Origin: Agathobaculum sp. NTUH-O15-33
Lineage (GTDB): Bacteria; Bacillota; Clostridia; Oscillospirales; Butyricicoccaceae
NCBI RefSeq assembly: GCF_033193315.1
Contig: NZ_CP136187.1
Coordinates: 1,426,001 to 1,490,000, forward strand
Length of the DNA stretch: 64,000 nt
Direction of reading: 5' to 3'
The notes below the pieces were generated by a model. That model did not search any database. It worked only from the letters and a program-made list of their open reading frames with translations, and was not told the DNA's origin. Below are positions 6,939 through 15,526 of this stretch, in pieces. Both the position numbers and the translations under genes were made by a program. Positions within the stretch are counted from its first letter, which is position 1. Every line of letters begins with the position of its first letter.

Positions 6939-7869
6939 TGATACCAGCATGCTCAAAAACACATGGAACTGTTACGCCCGCGTGTTCAAAAAGTCCATAG
7001 AGCTGTATTCCGGCGGCGAAATGACGCTTGAGATTTACCCGAACGATTCGCTCGGCAGCACGACCTCGTGCTTGGAGCAGTGCTCGCAGGGGACGATCGA
7101 TATCGCGCTGTCCGCCTCGGTCGGCGCGCTGGCCGGTTGGGTGCCGAACGTGAGCGTGTTCGACATGCCCTACCTGATCGAGGACATCGATGTGTGTAAT
7201 CTGGTGTGCGAGGGCGAGATCAAGGACGAACTGAGCGCCCAGCTGCAAAGCGCCGCAAATATGCGCCTGCTCAGCCTGATCCAGACCGATTTCCGCAACC
7301 TCGACACGTGGAAGGCGCCCGTGCGTTCGCTGGCCGACATGGCCGGCATGAAAATGCGCGTGCAGGAGATCGATCCGCACATCGCCATGGTGGAAAGCTG
7401 GGGCGCGGTCCCATCCTCGGTCGCCTTTACGGAGCTGTATTCCGCGGCCTCGACCGGCGTGATCGATTGCTATGAAAACTGCAATTACACCCTGTTCATG
7501 AACAACCTGTACGAAACGGTCAAATACATCACCGAGACCAAGCACGCCGCGAACGTTTGCATTTGCGCCATGAACGAAGGCTCTTGGAACAAGCTGACCC
7601 CGGAGCAGCAGGATATCATTCTGCGCGCCGAGATGGACGCGCGCCGCGCCACCAGCGGCGTGGTGGCCGCGAACAATGTGGATAACCTAAACGTTTTGGA
7701 AAGCAGCGGCATCGAGATCGTTTCGCTTACCGATGAAGAGCGCGCGGCCTTCCGGGACGCCTGCTTTGAAGCCGGCAAGGCGGCTGTGATGAACAAGGTG
7801 GACCCCGCGTTCTACGACCGCTTTACCAAGGCCTATGACGCCGCCGCCATGCTGATGGGACGCGCGTGA
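6739..7869 (+). CDS. dctP: TRAP transporter substrate-binding lipoprotein (DctP family)
   Basis: The extracytoplasmic solute receptor of a TRAP importer, 376 residues. The N-terminal signal ends in a lipobox (TTLSGC), so it is a lipoprotein on the outer membrane face of this Gram-positive cell. The DctP fold is evident from segments such as NDSLGSTTSCLEQ, VSVFDMPYL and GMKMRVQE, with the conserved Arg that binds a ligand carboxylate. An AAAGGAG site precedes the ATG. With DctQ and DctM it should bring in an organic acid, perhaps the substrate of the three upstream enzymes. Confidence 0.92.
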   Translation: MKRFLSLLAAAALVFTTLSGCGPQTGVPSGAGGADTDAAAAPQSETTGPAQPLAGASVVLKLSHGDNDTSMLKNTWNCYARVFKKSIELYSGGEMTLEIYPNDSLGSTTSCLEQCSQGTIDIALSASVGALAGWVPNVSVFDMPYLIEDIDVCNLVCEGEIKDELSAQLQSAANMRLLSLIQTDFRNLDTWKAPVRSLADMAGMKMRVQEIDPHIAMVESWGAVPSSVAFTELYSAASTGVIDCYENCNYTLFMNNLYETVKYITETKHAANVCICAMNEGSWNKLTPEQQDIILRAEMDARRATSGVVAANNVDNLNVLESSGIEIVSLTDEERAAFRDACFEAGKAAVMNKVDPAFYDRFTKAYDAAAMLMGRA

Positions 7870-7897
7870 GCGGCCGCCGCTTTGTGAGGATTACGCT

Positions 7898-8392
7898 ATG
7901 GATAAAATCAAAAGGGTGCAAAGCGCGATCGCCCGCTTCTCGCTGGCGATCGCCGCGGCGGGACTTTCCACCATCGCGGTATCGGTTTTTCTTTCGGTGC
8001 TGTGCCGCTATGTGCTGAAGATCAGCGCGATGTGGGTGGAGCAATATACCCGGTACATGCTGATCTGGGTCGTGTTTCTGGCGGCCAATGTGCTCATCTA
8101 CAAAAACACGCTCATGCGGGTGGACTTTGCGGACAAGATCTGGCCGAAGGCGTTTCTCCGGGTGCGCGAAGGGCTTTATACCGTGCTGTTCGTCGTCATC
8201 CTGTGCACGCTGACGTGGCAGGGCTGGCTGCAGGCGCAAAGCTACTGGGGCGTTCCCGTGACCGGGCTGCCGGTGGATAAGTTCTGGGTCTATCTGTCCG
8301 TGCCCGTCGGCTCGTTTCTGATGCTGGTGCAGTATTTGCTGAATTTGGCGGCGCTTTTTTGCGCACAAAAAAGCGGAGGTGCGAACGAATGA
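7898..8392 (+). CDS. dctQ: TRAP transporter small permease (DctQ)
   Basis: A four-helix membrane subunit of 164 residues that joins the DctP receptor to the DctM channel. Hydrophobic segments lie near residues 15-37, 50-68, 88-110 and 130-150, and the WVEQYTRYMLIW segment is typical of DctQ. The stop codon overlaps the dctM start (ATGA), so the two permease subunits are translationally coupled. Confidence 0.9.
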   Translation: MDKIKRVQSAIARFSLAIAAAGLSTIAVSVFLSVLCRYVLKISAMWVEQYTRYMLIWVVFLAANVLIYKNTLMRVDFADKIWPKAFLRVREGLYTVLFVVILCTLTWQGWLQAQSYWGVPVTGLPVDKFWVYLSVPVGSFLMLVQYLLNLAALFCAQKSGGANE

Positions 8393-9688
8393 GTATGCAA
8401 CTGATTCTGGTGCTGGTGATCCTGTTCGGCCTGCTCCTTGTCGGCTCGCCGGTGGTCATGGCGATCGGCACCGCCGCGATGAGCTACTTTGTGTTCAAGC
8501 CGGACATGCTGGGCAACCTGATGATGTACGCCCACCGGCTGTTCACCGGCATGGATAGCTTTATTTACATCTGCATTCCGCTGTTTATGCTCTCCGGCGA
8601 GCTGATGGGCCTGACCGGCCTGATGGACCGCGTGGTGGACTTTTGCCGCATCTTTGTCGGCCGCCTGCGCGGCGGCGTGGCGTATGTCAACGTGCTGGCC
8701 AGTATGCTGTTCGGCGGTATTTCGGGCTCCGCGCTGGCCGATATCGCCGCGCTTGGGCCGATCGAAATCTCCATGATGGAGGCGGACGGCTACGAGCGGG
8801 ATTTTGCCGCCGCGCTGACCGCGACCTCCGCCATACAGGGGCCTGTGATCCCACCGTCGATCCCGGCGGTCATGTTCGCCAGCCTGACGGCGGTTTCCGT
8901 GGGCGGCATGTTCATCGGCGGCGTGGTGCCCGGCATTATGCTGGGTCTGGGCCAGATCCTCGTGATCTTCTTTCTGGCGCGTAAGCTGCATTTTCCCAAG
9001 AGCAATGTCCGTTACAGCGCGAAAGAGGCGCTGCTTATCACGCTCAAATCCTTTTCCGCCATTTTTATGATCGTGATCGTGCTGGGCGGCATCATTTCGG
9101 GCGTTTTCACCGCGACGGAAGCCTCGGCGATCTCGGTGGTCTACGTGCTGCTGCTCGATCTGCTGTTCTACCATAAGCTGGAAGCCGCGCGATTTGTGGT
9201 CTTCCCTCAAAAACGCGGCGACCGGCTCGGCCTCGATCTTTCTGATCATCGGCTTTACCTCCATTATCAGCTGGATCTTGACCATGGAAAGCGTGCCGCT
9301 GATGATCAACAACTGGGTGGCCGCCGCCAATATTTCGCCCTATCTGCTGCTGTTTCTGGTCAACCTGTTTTTCCTGTTCAACGGCATGTGGATCTCGGAT
9401 TCCGCGCAGCTCGTGCTCTTTGCGCCGATCTTTGCCCCGATCTTTCAGCAAATGGGCATTCATCCGATCCACTTTGGCGTTGTGATGGTCGTAAACGTCA
9501 TGATCGGCCTGATCACGCCGCCCTTTGGCGTGGGCCTGTACACCGCCGCCAGCGTCAGCGGCTGCGAGCTCAAGGATATCGTAAAGGCTTCGCTGCCGTT
9601 TACCGCGTCCTGCATCGTGGTGCTCCTGCTGATCACCTACATCCCGAATCTTGTTTTGATGCTGCCGTGGCTGGCCGGGTACATTTGA
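8389..9688 (+). CDS. dctM: TRAP transporter large permease (DctM), interrupted by a frameshift
   Basis: The ion-coupled channel subunit, with about 12 membrane segments. The start at 8389 overlaps the dctQ stop. The first frame is good to about 9187 (LLFYHKLEA); from about 9188 homology continues in the +1 frame (RDLWSSLKNAATG) and ends at 9688. Removing one base near 9187 restores a single 432-residue protein of ordinary DctM length, including the substrate-path segments GGISGSALADIA and ITPPFGVGLY. The shift lies in GCCGCGCGAT, not a homopolymer, so it may be a sequence error or a real lesion that would disable the importer. Confidence 0.85.
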
Positions 9689-9750
9689 TCCTTCTACAAA
9701 CAAGGGCTGCGACGAAACGAAAGGGAAAAAAACAAGGGATTCACCGGATC

Positions 9751-9993
9751 GTAGGGCGGGCTGTCCCAGCCTGACGAAAGCGAAGCGCCAGCAAAGCTGG
9801 GTGCACTGGACAGGCCGGTCCGGCCGAGCGAAGCAACTTGTCCGCTGAATCCCTCGGCACCCGGTACGGCACCATAGAAAATTGTTTGTATCACAAAAGG
9901 GCGGCAAGCGCCGCCCTCGGATAGGCGTAAGGGAAAAGAATAGCGGTCAAGGGGGAAGGAAAAACCGGAAGGTTGTTCCTTCCCCTTTGCCCC
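9751..9993. repeat. Dispersed repeat family A, copy 2 (243 bp)
   Basis: Same length and order of blocks as 153-395. It is preceded by AAAACAAGGGATTCACCG, which also occurs in the MITE-like elements near 27.5 and 50.7 kb. The region from dctM to the iolE-like promoter (9689-10219) contains this repeat, a terminator and AT-rich sequence; I see no credible gene. A 190-codon minus-strand ORF over it is a repeat-derived shadow. Confidence 0.75.
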
Positions 9994-10037
9994 TGCGGCG
10001 GGAGCCGCACCGTCCTCGCGTCTACCGCAAACACCGA

Positions 10038-10075
10038 GGGCTACGACGTTTGTCGTTTCGTCGCAGCCCCTTTTT
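10038..10075 (+). terminator. Terminator downstream of the TRAP operon
   Basis: GGGCTACGACG and CGTCGCAGCCC form a stem followed by TTTTT. A second copy of its right arm, reverse-complemented, lies at 9707-9723 right after dctM, so the repeat in between appears to have landed in or beside the original terminator. Confidence 0.65.
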
Positions 10076-10219
10076 GTATCTGCGATTATTAATATGAATA
10101 TATAGACATATTCAAATGAATGGATCAAGTTTTTGGAAACGGACCGATCAATTAATGGACAATATGCATAAAATAAAAGCAAAAACAATGAGATAATATA
10201 CGAAAATGCGAAGGATGGG

Positions 10220-10248
10220 TTGACATAATTCATATTATAAAATACTAT
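10220..10248 (+). promoter_or_regulatory. Promoter of the iolE-like operon
   Basis: TTGACA (10220-10225), 17-bp AT-rich spacer, TACTAT (10243-10248), about 45 bp upstream of the start codon. Confidence 0.65.
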
Positions 10249-10293
10249 ATAGGCACAACGTAACATTAATAAAACTTGAACGGAGGAATGTTT

Positions 10294-11199
10294 ATGAAAC
10301 CGCTATTTCAGAATGTCCGGTTCGGCGCGCACCCGATCTGCTGGTGCAATGACGACATGCTCGACCTTGGTGACGAGTACTCCTTTGAAAATATCATCGA
10401 CGAGGCGGCGGAAGCGGGCTATACCGGCATAGAGCTGGGCCGCAAATTTCCCAAGGAACCCAAGGCGCTCCGGCAGGCGCTGGACGCGCGCGGCCTGCGG
10501 CTGACCTCCGGCTGGTGCGATACCATGTTCGCCTGCGCCGAGCTGCGCGACAAGTATTTCGACATGTTCCGCGAAAAGGCGAAATTCTTGCGGGATTGCG
10601 GCTGCGACGTCGTCGTCGCGGCGGAGGGCACGGGCTCGCGCTGCTGGGACCCGCGCGAATACCGCGCCAAAAAGGGCGTGGAAAAGCTGGACGACGAACA
10701 GTGGAAACTGTTTTTGGACGGCCTGAATGAAGCCGGGGATTTTGTAAACAGCCTTGGCATGAAGCTCGTCTACCACGTGCACACCGGCACCTGCTGCGAG
10801 ACTTATGAGGAGACCCAGCGCCTCTGCGCCGGCACCGACCCGGACAAGCTGCACCTGCTGGCCGATACCGGGCACCTGCACTACTGCGGGGTCGACCTTG
10901 CGCGGTTCTTCCATGATTTCGCGGACCGCATCGCCTATGTGCACTTGAAGAACATCCGCGAGATCGTGCTCGACGTGGTGGAGGACTACGATATGGATTT
11001 CAACTCCTCGGTCAAATGCGGCATCTTCACCGTGCCGGGGGACGGCGGCATCGATTTCCGGCCCATCATGCAGATCTTGGCGGACAAGGGGTATGAGGGC
11101 TGGATGATGGTGGAGGCGGAACAGTACCTGCCGAGCCCCAAGACCCTGCACTTTATGAAAATGGCGCGCGAATACCTGCGCGAGATCACCGGCGTTTGA
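10294..11199 (+). CDS. iolE: Myo-inosose-2 dehydratase-like (IolE) sugar-phosphate isomerase/epimerase fold protein
   Basis: A TIM-barrel enzyme of 301 residues of the AP-endonuclease-2 family. It follows the IolE pattern closely: an N-terminal P(I)xWCNDDM segment, LVYHVHTGTCCET, LADTGHLHYCG, and FTVPGDGGIDF near the C-terminus, with metal-binding His, Asp and Glu (VEAEQ). IolE removes water from 2-keto-myo-inositol. The ATG at 10294 has CGGAGG seven bases upstream; the TTG at 10276 is not used in this reading. It heads an operon with a deacetylase, an Rbs-type ABC importer and a zinc dehydrogenase. The substrate may be a cyclitol other than inositol, because no other iol gene is visible here. 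Confidence 0.82.
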   Translation: MKPLFQNVRFGAHPICWCNDDMLDLGDEYSFENIIDEAAEAGYTGIELGRKFPKEPKALRQALDARGLRLTSGWCDTMFACAELRDKYFDMFREKAKFLRDCGCDVVVAAEGTGSRCWDPREYRAKKGVEKLDDEQWKLFLDGLNEAGDFVNSLGMKLVYHVHTGTCCETYEETQRLCAGTDPDKLHLLADTGHLHYCGVDLARFFHDFADRIAYVHLKNIREIVLDVVEDYDMDFNSSVKCGIFTVPGDGGIDFRPIMQILADKGYEGWMMVEAEQYLPSPKTLHFMKMAREYLREITGV

Positions 11200-11233
11200 C
11201 GAAAACAGAACCGATAAAAGGGAGGCTGCAAAA

Positions 11234-11917
11234 ATGAATGTACTGGCAATCGGCGCGCACCCGGACGATATCGACATCTATGCGGGCGGCACCATGCTGC
11301 GCTATGCGGCGCGCGGCGACACGGTAAAATTCTGCGTCGTGACGAGCGGCAACATCGGCCATTACGACTATGACCGCGCGGAGCTGGCCGCGAAGCGCAA
11401 GGAGGAACAGCTGCACGCTGCGGCGGTCGTTGGCGCGGAGACCCTGTTTCTCGGCATGGACGAGCGCATCGTGGACGACAACCCGACGCGCGACGCGATC
11501 GTGAACGCGATACGCTGGGCCGATCCCGATGTGATCTTCACGCATTGGCCCGACGATTCCAGCGTGGATCACCATGTCATCGGCACGATCGTGAAGCAGG
11601 CGCTGCTGTGCCTGAAATGGAAAAACCAGAAGACCGAATACCCGCCGATCAGCAAACTGCCCAAGGTGTTTTTCTGGGAACCGAACGGCGGCTTCCACTA
11701 CCAGCCCGAGCAATATGTCGATATCACGGACCAGATGGAGCGCAAGCGCGCTATGCTGGCCTGTCACAAATCGCAGGTGGAGCTGGAACAGGACTATATG
11801 CACGCGATCGAAGCGATGGGCATGTACCGCGGTTTGCAGGCGGGCTATGCCTACGCGGAGGGGTTCAAGGCGCATCTCTCGTTTGAGAATCCGCCTGATT
11901 ATAAGCTGCTGCCCTAG
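11234..11917 (+). CDS. PIG-L family (LmbE-like) zinc-dependent N-deacetylase
   Basis: A 227-residue zinc hydrolase removing acetyl groups from N-acetylated amino sugars or their conjugates. The metal motif AHPDDIDIYAGG (near residues 8-19) and a later His (SVDHHVIG) are intact. RBS GGGAGG precedes the ATG. Its position between the iolE-like gene and the ABC importer suggests that the imported compound, or a derivative, carries an N-acetyl group, as in GlcNAc-inositol conjugates. That substrate idea is inference. Confidence 0.85.
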   Translation: MNVLAIGAHPDDIDIYAGGTMLRYAARGDTVKFCVVTSGNIGHYDYDRAELAAKRKEEQLHAAAVVGAETLFLGMDERIVDDNPTRDAIVNAIRWADPDVIFTHWPDDSSVDHHVIGTIVKQALLCLKWKNQKTEYPPISKLPKVFFWEPNGGFHYQPEQYVDITDQMERKRAMLACHKSQVELEQDYMHAIEAMGMYRGLQAGYAYAEGFKAHLSFENPPDYKLLP

Positions 11918-11978
11918 GGCGGCGCGCCGGACCAAAAGAGGAAGCATGCAAACCGCGTGATCGAAGGAGGGAACCCAC

Positions 11979-12977
11979 ATGAAAAAAAGACTATTGGCAT
12001 TGGGACTGAGCTTGGGACTGATTCTGGCGTGCGCCGGCTGCGGAAGCGGCGACGGCGCGGGCGACGCGCCGCAGGGCGAACCGCAGGCCGACGCGCCTAA
12101 GGCTGCGGAAAAGCTGCTGCTCGGCGTATCGCTGCAAAACACGGGCGACGTGTTCGACCGTATCCTGTACGAAGGCATGATGGCGTACGGCGAGGAGCAT
12201 AAGGACGAGATCGACCTACAGATTCTAAACGCCCAAGGCGACGTCAACACCCAGTTGACCAACGTCGATCAGCTGATTAACTCCAAGGTCAAGGCGCTGG
12301 TGCTGTGGCCGCGCGACGTGGACGCGCTCACGCCCGCGGTGGAGGCGGCGAACGCGGCCGGCATTCCGGTGGTCTGCGTCAACACCCGCACCAACGGCGG
12401 CGCGTATACCTATGTCGGCTCGAACGATGAGGAGGCCGGGCGCATTCAGGGCGAGTGGCTGGCCGAAAAGCTGCCGGAAAACGCGAAGTACTGCTATCTG
12501 ATGGGGCCGATCGGCCATTCCGGACAGATCGGCCGGAAAAAGGGTATGCAGGCGGTTTTGGCGGAAAAACGCCCCGATATCGAGCTTTTGGCCGAACAGA
12601 CCGCCGAGTGGGATCGCGCGAAAGCGATGAATATCACGGACGACTGGCTCAAGAGCTTTCCCGAGGTGACCGCGATCGTCAGCCAGAACGACAACATGGC
12701 GCTCGGTGCGATCGAAGCCGTGCGCACGGCGGACAAGCTCGATTCCATCCTCGTCACCGGCACCGACGCGACCGAGGAAGCGTGCGCCAGCATCAAGGCG
12801 GGCGATCTGGCCATGTCGGTCTACCAGAACGCGCACGATCAAGGCTATTTCAGCGCCGACGTTGCGTTGAAGCTCGCGCGGGACGAATGGACGAAGGGCG
12901 ATATGGATATTCCCTTTGAAGCGGTGGACGCGGAAAACGTCGACCAGTACATTGCGCAGTATGAGGCCACCGAGTAA
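11979..12977 (+). CDS. Sugar ABC transporter substrate-binding lipoprotein (RbsB type)
   Basis: A 332-residue periplasmic-binding-protein type I receptor, lipid-anchored: signal peptide then lipobox (LACAGC) near residue 20. The body shows the ribose/galactose-binding family features, for example NAQGDVNTQLTNVDQLI, VVCVNTRTN and a late VTGTDATEEAC. GAAGGAGGG lies upstream. It delivers a sugar or cyclitol to the ATPase and permease encoded next. Confidence 0.9.
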   Translation: MKKRLLALGLSLGLILACAGCGSGDGAGDAPQGEPQADAPKAAEKLLLGVSLQNTGDVFDRILYEGMMAYGEEHKDEIDLQILNAQGDVNTQLTNVDQLINSKVKALVLWPRDVDALTPAVEAANAAGIPVVCVNTRTNGGAYTYVGSNDEEAGRIQGEWLAEKLPENAKYCYLMGPIGHSGQIGRKKGMQAVLAEKRPDIELLAEQTAEWDRAKAMNITDDWLKSFPEVTAIVSQNDNMALGAIEAVRTADKLDSILVTGTDATEEACASIKAGDLAMSVYQNAHDQGYFSADVALKLARDEWTKGDMDIPFEAVDAENVDQYIAQYEATE

Positions 12978-13028
12978 CGGCAGGCCCGGCGGCGCGCCAT
13001 GGAGACGGCCTCGAATGGAGGGAACGGC

Positions 13029-14534
13029 ATGACCGATCAAGCTGATGTGATACTCGAGCTGAAAAATATCGAAAAATCCTTTCCGGGCGTTCGCGTGCTC
13101 AAGCAGGTGTGCTTTACGCTGCGCAGGGGCACGGTGCACGCGATCGTCGGGGAAAACGGCGCGGGCAAATCGACGCTGATGAAGATTCTGAGCGGCATGT
13201 ACCAGCCCGACGCCGGAGAGATCTGGCTGGAGGGCGAGCGGGTGCGCATCGCCAATGAAAGTCAGGGCATCGCGCGCGGCATTTCGATGATCTATCAGGA
13301 GCTCAATTCGGTGCTCGATATGACCGTGATGGAAAACGTGTTTCTGGGGCGCGAGATCACGCGCTTGGGGCTGACCGACAAGGCCGAAATGCGCCGCCGG
13401 ACGCGCGAGGCCCTCGCGGGGCTGGACATGGCCATCGACCCCGATACGATGATGCGCAGCCTTTCGGTGGCCAGCCGCCAGATGATCGAGATCGCCAAGG
13501 CGGTCTCGCGCGAAGCCAAGATCATCGTCATGGACGAGCCGACCTCCTCCATCTCGCAGCGCGAGGTGAGCGAGCTGTTCCGGCTGGTGCGAAAAATGAA
13601 AGCGCGCGGCATCTCCGTCATTTACATCTCGCACCGGTTGGAGGAACTGCCCGAGATCGCGGACGAGATCACGATCATCCGCGACGGCGCGTGCGTTTTT
13701 GAGGGCGCGGCGAACGCGGTGACGGAAGGCGAGATCATCCGCCACATGGTCGGGCGCGAGCTAAACGACCTGTTTCCTAAGACCGAGGTGCCGATCGGCG
13801 AGGAGCTGCTGCGCGCCGAGAATTTTTCCAGCGCGGGCGTGTTCCGCCAAATCAGCTTTTCCGTGCGCCGCGGCGAGATACTCGGCTTTTCCGGGCTGAT
13901 CGGCGCGGGCCGCACCGAGGTGATGCGCGCGATCTGCGGGCTGGACCCGTGCGATTCGGGCAGTGTGTTTCTGGCGGGCCGCCAAAAACGGATCAAAAAC
14001 CCGACGGACGCGATCAAAAGCGGCATCGCCATGATCTCGGAGGATCGCCGCCGGTACGGTCTGGTGGTCATCCGCAGCATCCGCGAAAACATGATGCTCG
14101 CGCATATGAAGGCGTTTGCCGGCAAGCTCGGCCTGCTGAACAAGCATAGGGAGACCGGCGTGATCGGGGAGCAGATCGAGCGGCTGCACATCAAAACGAG
14201 CGATATCGAGCTGCCCGCCTCGACCATGTCGGGCGGCAACCAGCAAAAGGTGGTGCTCGCCAAGTGGATGGTCCGGCCGCCGCAGGTGCTGATTATGGAC
14301 GAACCGACCAAGGGCATCGACGTGGGCGCCAAGTATGAGATCTACAAGCTGATGTGCGAGCTGGCCGGGGCGGGCATGGCGATTATCATGATCTCCTCCG
14401 AGCTGCCGGAAATTCTGGGCATGAGCGACCGCATCATCGTCATGGCGGATGGAGAAAAGCGCGGCGAACTGATGCGGCACGAGGCCACACAGGAAAAAAT
14501 CATGGCTTTATCAGCGGGAGGGAGCAGGAAATGA
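13029..14534 (+). CDS. Sugar ABC transporter ATP-binding protein (RbsA/MglA type)
   Basis: A 501-residue double-cassette ATPase energising sugar import. The first half has a good Walker A (GENGAGKST) and Walker B (IIVMDEPTSS); the second has a degenerate P-loop (GLIGAGRTE) with intact signature SGGNQQKV, as is normal for RbsA. The ATG at 13029 follows GGAGGG; an upstream in-frame ATG at 12999 has no site. The stop overlaps the permease start by ATGA. Confidence 0.93.
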   Translation: MTDQADVILELKNIEKSFPGVRVLKQVCFTLRRGTVHAIVGENGAGKSTLMKILSGMYQPDAGEIWLEGERVRIANESQGIARGISMIYQELNSVLDMTVMENVFLGREITRLGLTDKAEMRRRTREALAGLDMAIDPDTMMRSLSVASRQMIEIAKAVSREAKIIVMDEPTSSISQREVSELFRLVRKMKARGISVIYISHRLEELPEIADEITIIRDGACVFEGAANAVTEGEIIRHMVGRELNDLFPKTEVPIGEELLRAENFSSAGVFRQISFSVRRGEILGFSGLIGAGRTEVMRAICGLDPCDSGSVFLAGRQKRIKNPTDAIKSGIAMISEDRRRYGLVVIRSIRENMMLAHMKAFAGKLGLLNKHRETGVIGEQIERLHIKTSDIELPASTMSGGNQQKVVLAKWMVRPPQVLIMDEPTKGIDVGAKYEIYKLMCELAGAGMAIIMISSELPEILGMSDRIIVMADGEKRGELMRHEATQEKIMALSAGGSRK

Positions 14535-15505
14535 AAGCGAAACTCGGTGGATTGAATTTCGGGCAAATGTTCCGAAAATGCGGTATTTACGTGATTCTGG
14601 CGCTGTTTATCATCATCAGCACCATCCTGCGGCCCGATGTGTTCCTGACCAAAGCAAACCTGATCTCTATTTTGGTGCAGATATCCATGACCACGATCTT
14701 GGCCTGCGGCGAATGCGCGCTGATCTTGGCCGGCAGCGTCGATCTGTCGGCGGGCTCGCTGGTCGCGCTCACCGGCACGGTCATGGTGGGCGTGTATGAA
14801 AGCACGGGCAGCATTCTGGCCGGCCTTGCGGCGGCGCTGGTCATCGGCGCCGCGATCGGTCTGGTCAACGGCTTTATCATCACCCGGTTCGCGCTGCCCG
14901 CCTTTATCGTCACGCTGGGCACGCAGATTCTCTCGCGCGGCCTTGCGCTGGTCTACGCCAACGGCATGCCGATCCCGGTCACGGGCGCCTCGTTCCGCGT
15001 GCTGGGGCAGGGCAAGCTGTTCGGCCAGATCCCGTACCCCATTTTAGTGTGCATCGCGGTGGTTCTCTTTTCGCTGGTGCTGGTCAACCGCACGGCCTAT
15101 GGCCGCTCGCTCTACGCGATCGGCGGCAACGAGGAAGCCGCCAAGGCATCGGGCATTAAAACCGCGCGCGTGCTCACGGTGGCGCACGTTTTCATGGGCC
15201 TACTCGCGGCGATTACCGGCTATATCCTGATGAGCCGCACCAACGTCGGCCAGCCGTCCGCCGCGCTCAACTATGAGTTTGACGCGATCATCGGCGTGAT
15301 TCTGGGCGGCACCAGCTTTTCCGGCGGCATCGGCACGGTCGGCGGCGCCGTGGTCGGCTGCGTGGTGATGGGCGTGCTCGCCAACATCATGAACCTGATC
15401 AATATCTCGCCCAACTGGCAGTATGTGGTCAAAGGCATCATCATTCTGTTCGCCGTGGTGCTCGATGCGACGACCAAAAAGCTGAGCCTTCGCGCCAAAG
15501 CCTGA
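14531..15505 (+). CDS. Sugar ABC transporter permease (RbsC type)
   Basis: The membrane channel of the importer, 324 residues with about 8-10 hydrophobic helices. The family segment AGSVDLSAGSLVAL and the EAA-like loop (YAIGGNEEAAKASGI) that contacts the ATPase are present. The start at 14531 overlaps the ATPase stop and follows GGAGCAGG; reading further upstream only re-reads the ATPase in another frame. Confidence 0.92.
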   Translation: MKAKLGGLNFGQMFRKCGIYVILALFIIISTILRPDVFLTKANLISILVQISMTTILACGECALILAGSVDLSAGSLVALTGTVMVGVYESTGSILAGLAAALVIGAAIGLVNGFIITRFALPAFIVTLGTQILSRGLALVYANGMPIPVTGASFRVLGQGKLFGQIPYPILVCIAVVLFSLVLVNRTAYGRSLYAIGGNEEAAKASGIKTARVLTVAHVFMGLLAAITGYILMSRTNVGQPSAALNYEFDAIIGVILGGTSFSGGIGTVGGAVVGCVVMGVLANIMNLINISPNWQYVVKGIIILFAVVLDATTKKLSLRAKA

Positions 15506-15526
15506 TTTTCCAAAGGAGTGTAAGCT

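Noticed and set aside
9694..10266. 190-codon minus-strand ORF after dctM
   Set aside because: It runs across repeat A and a terminator; no ribosome-binding site and no family resemblance.
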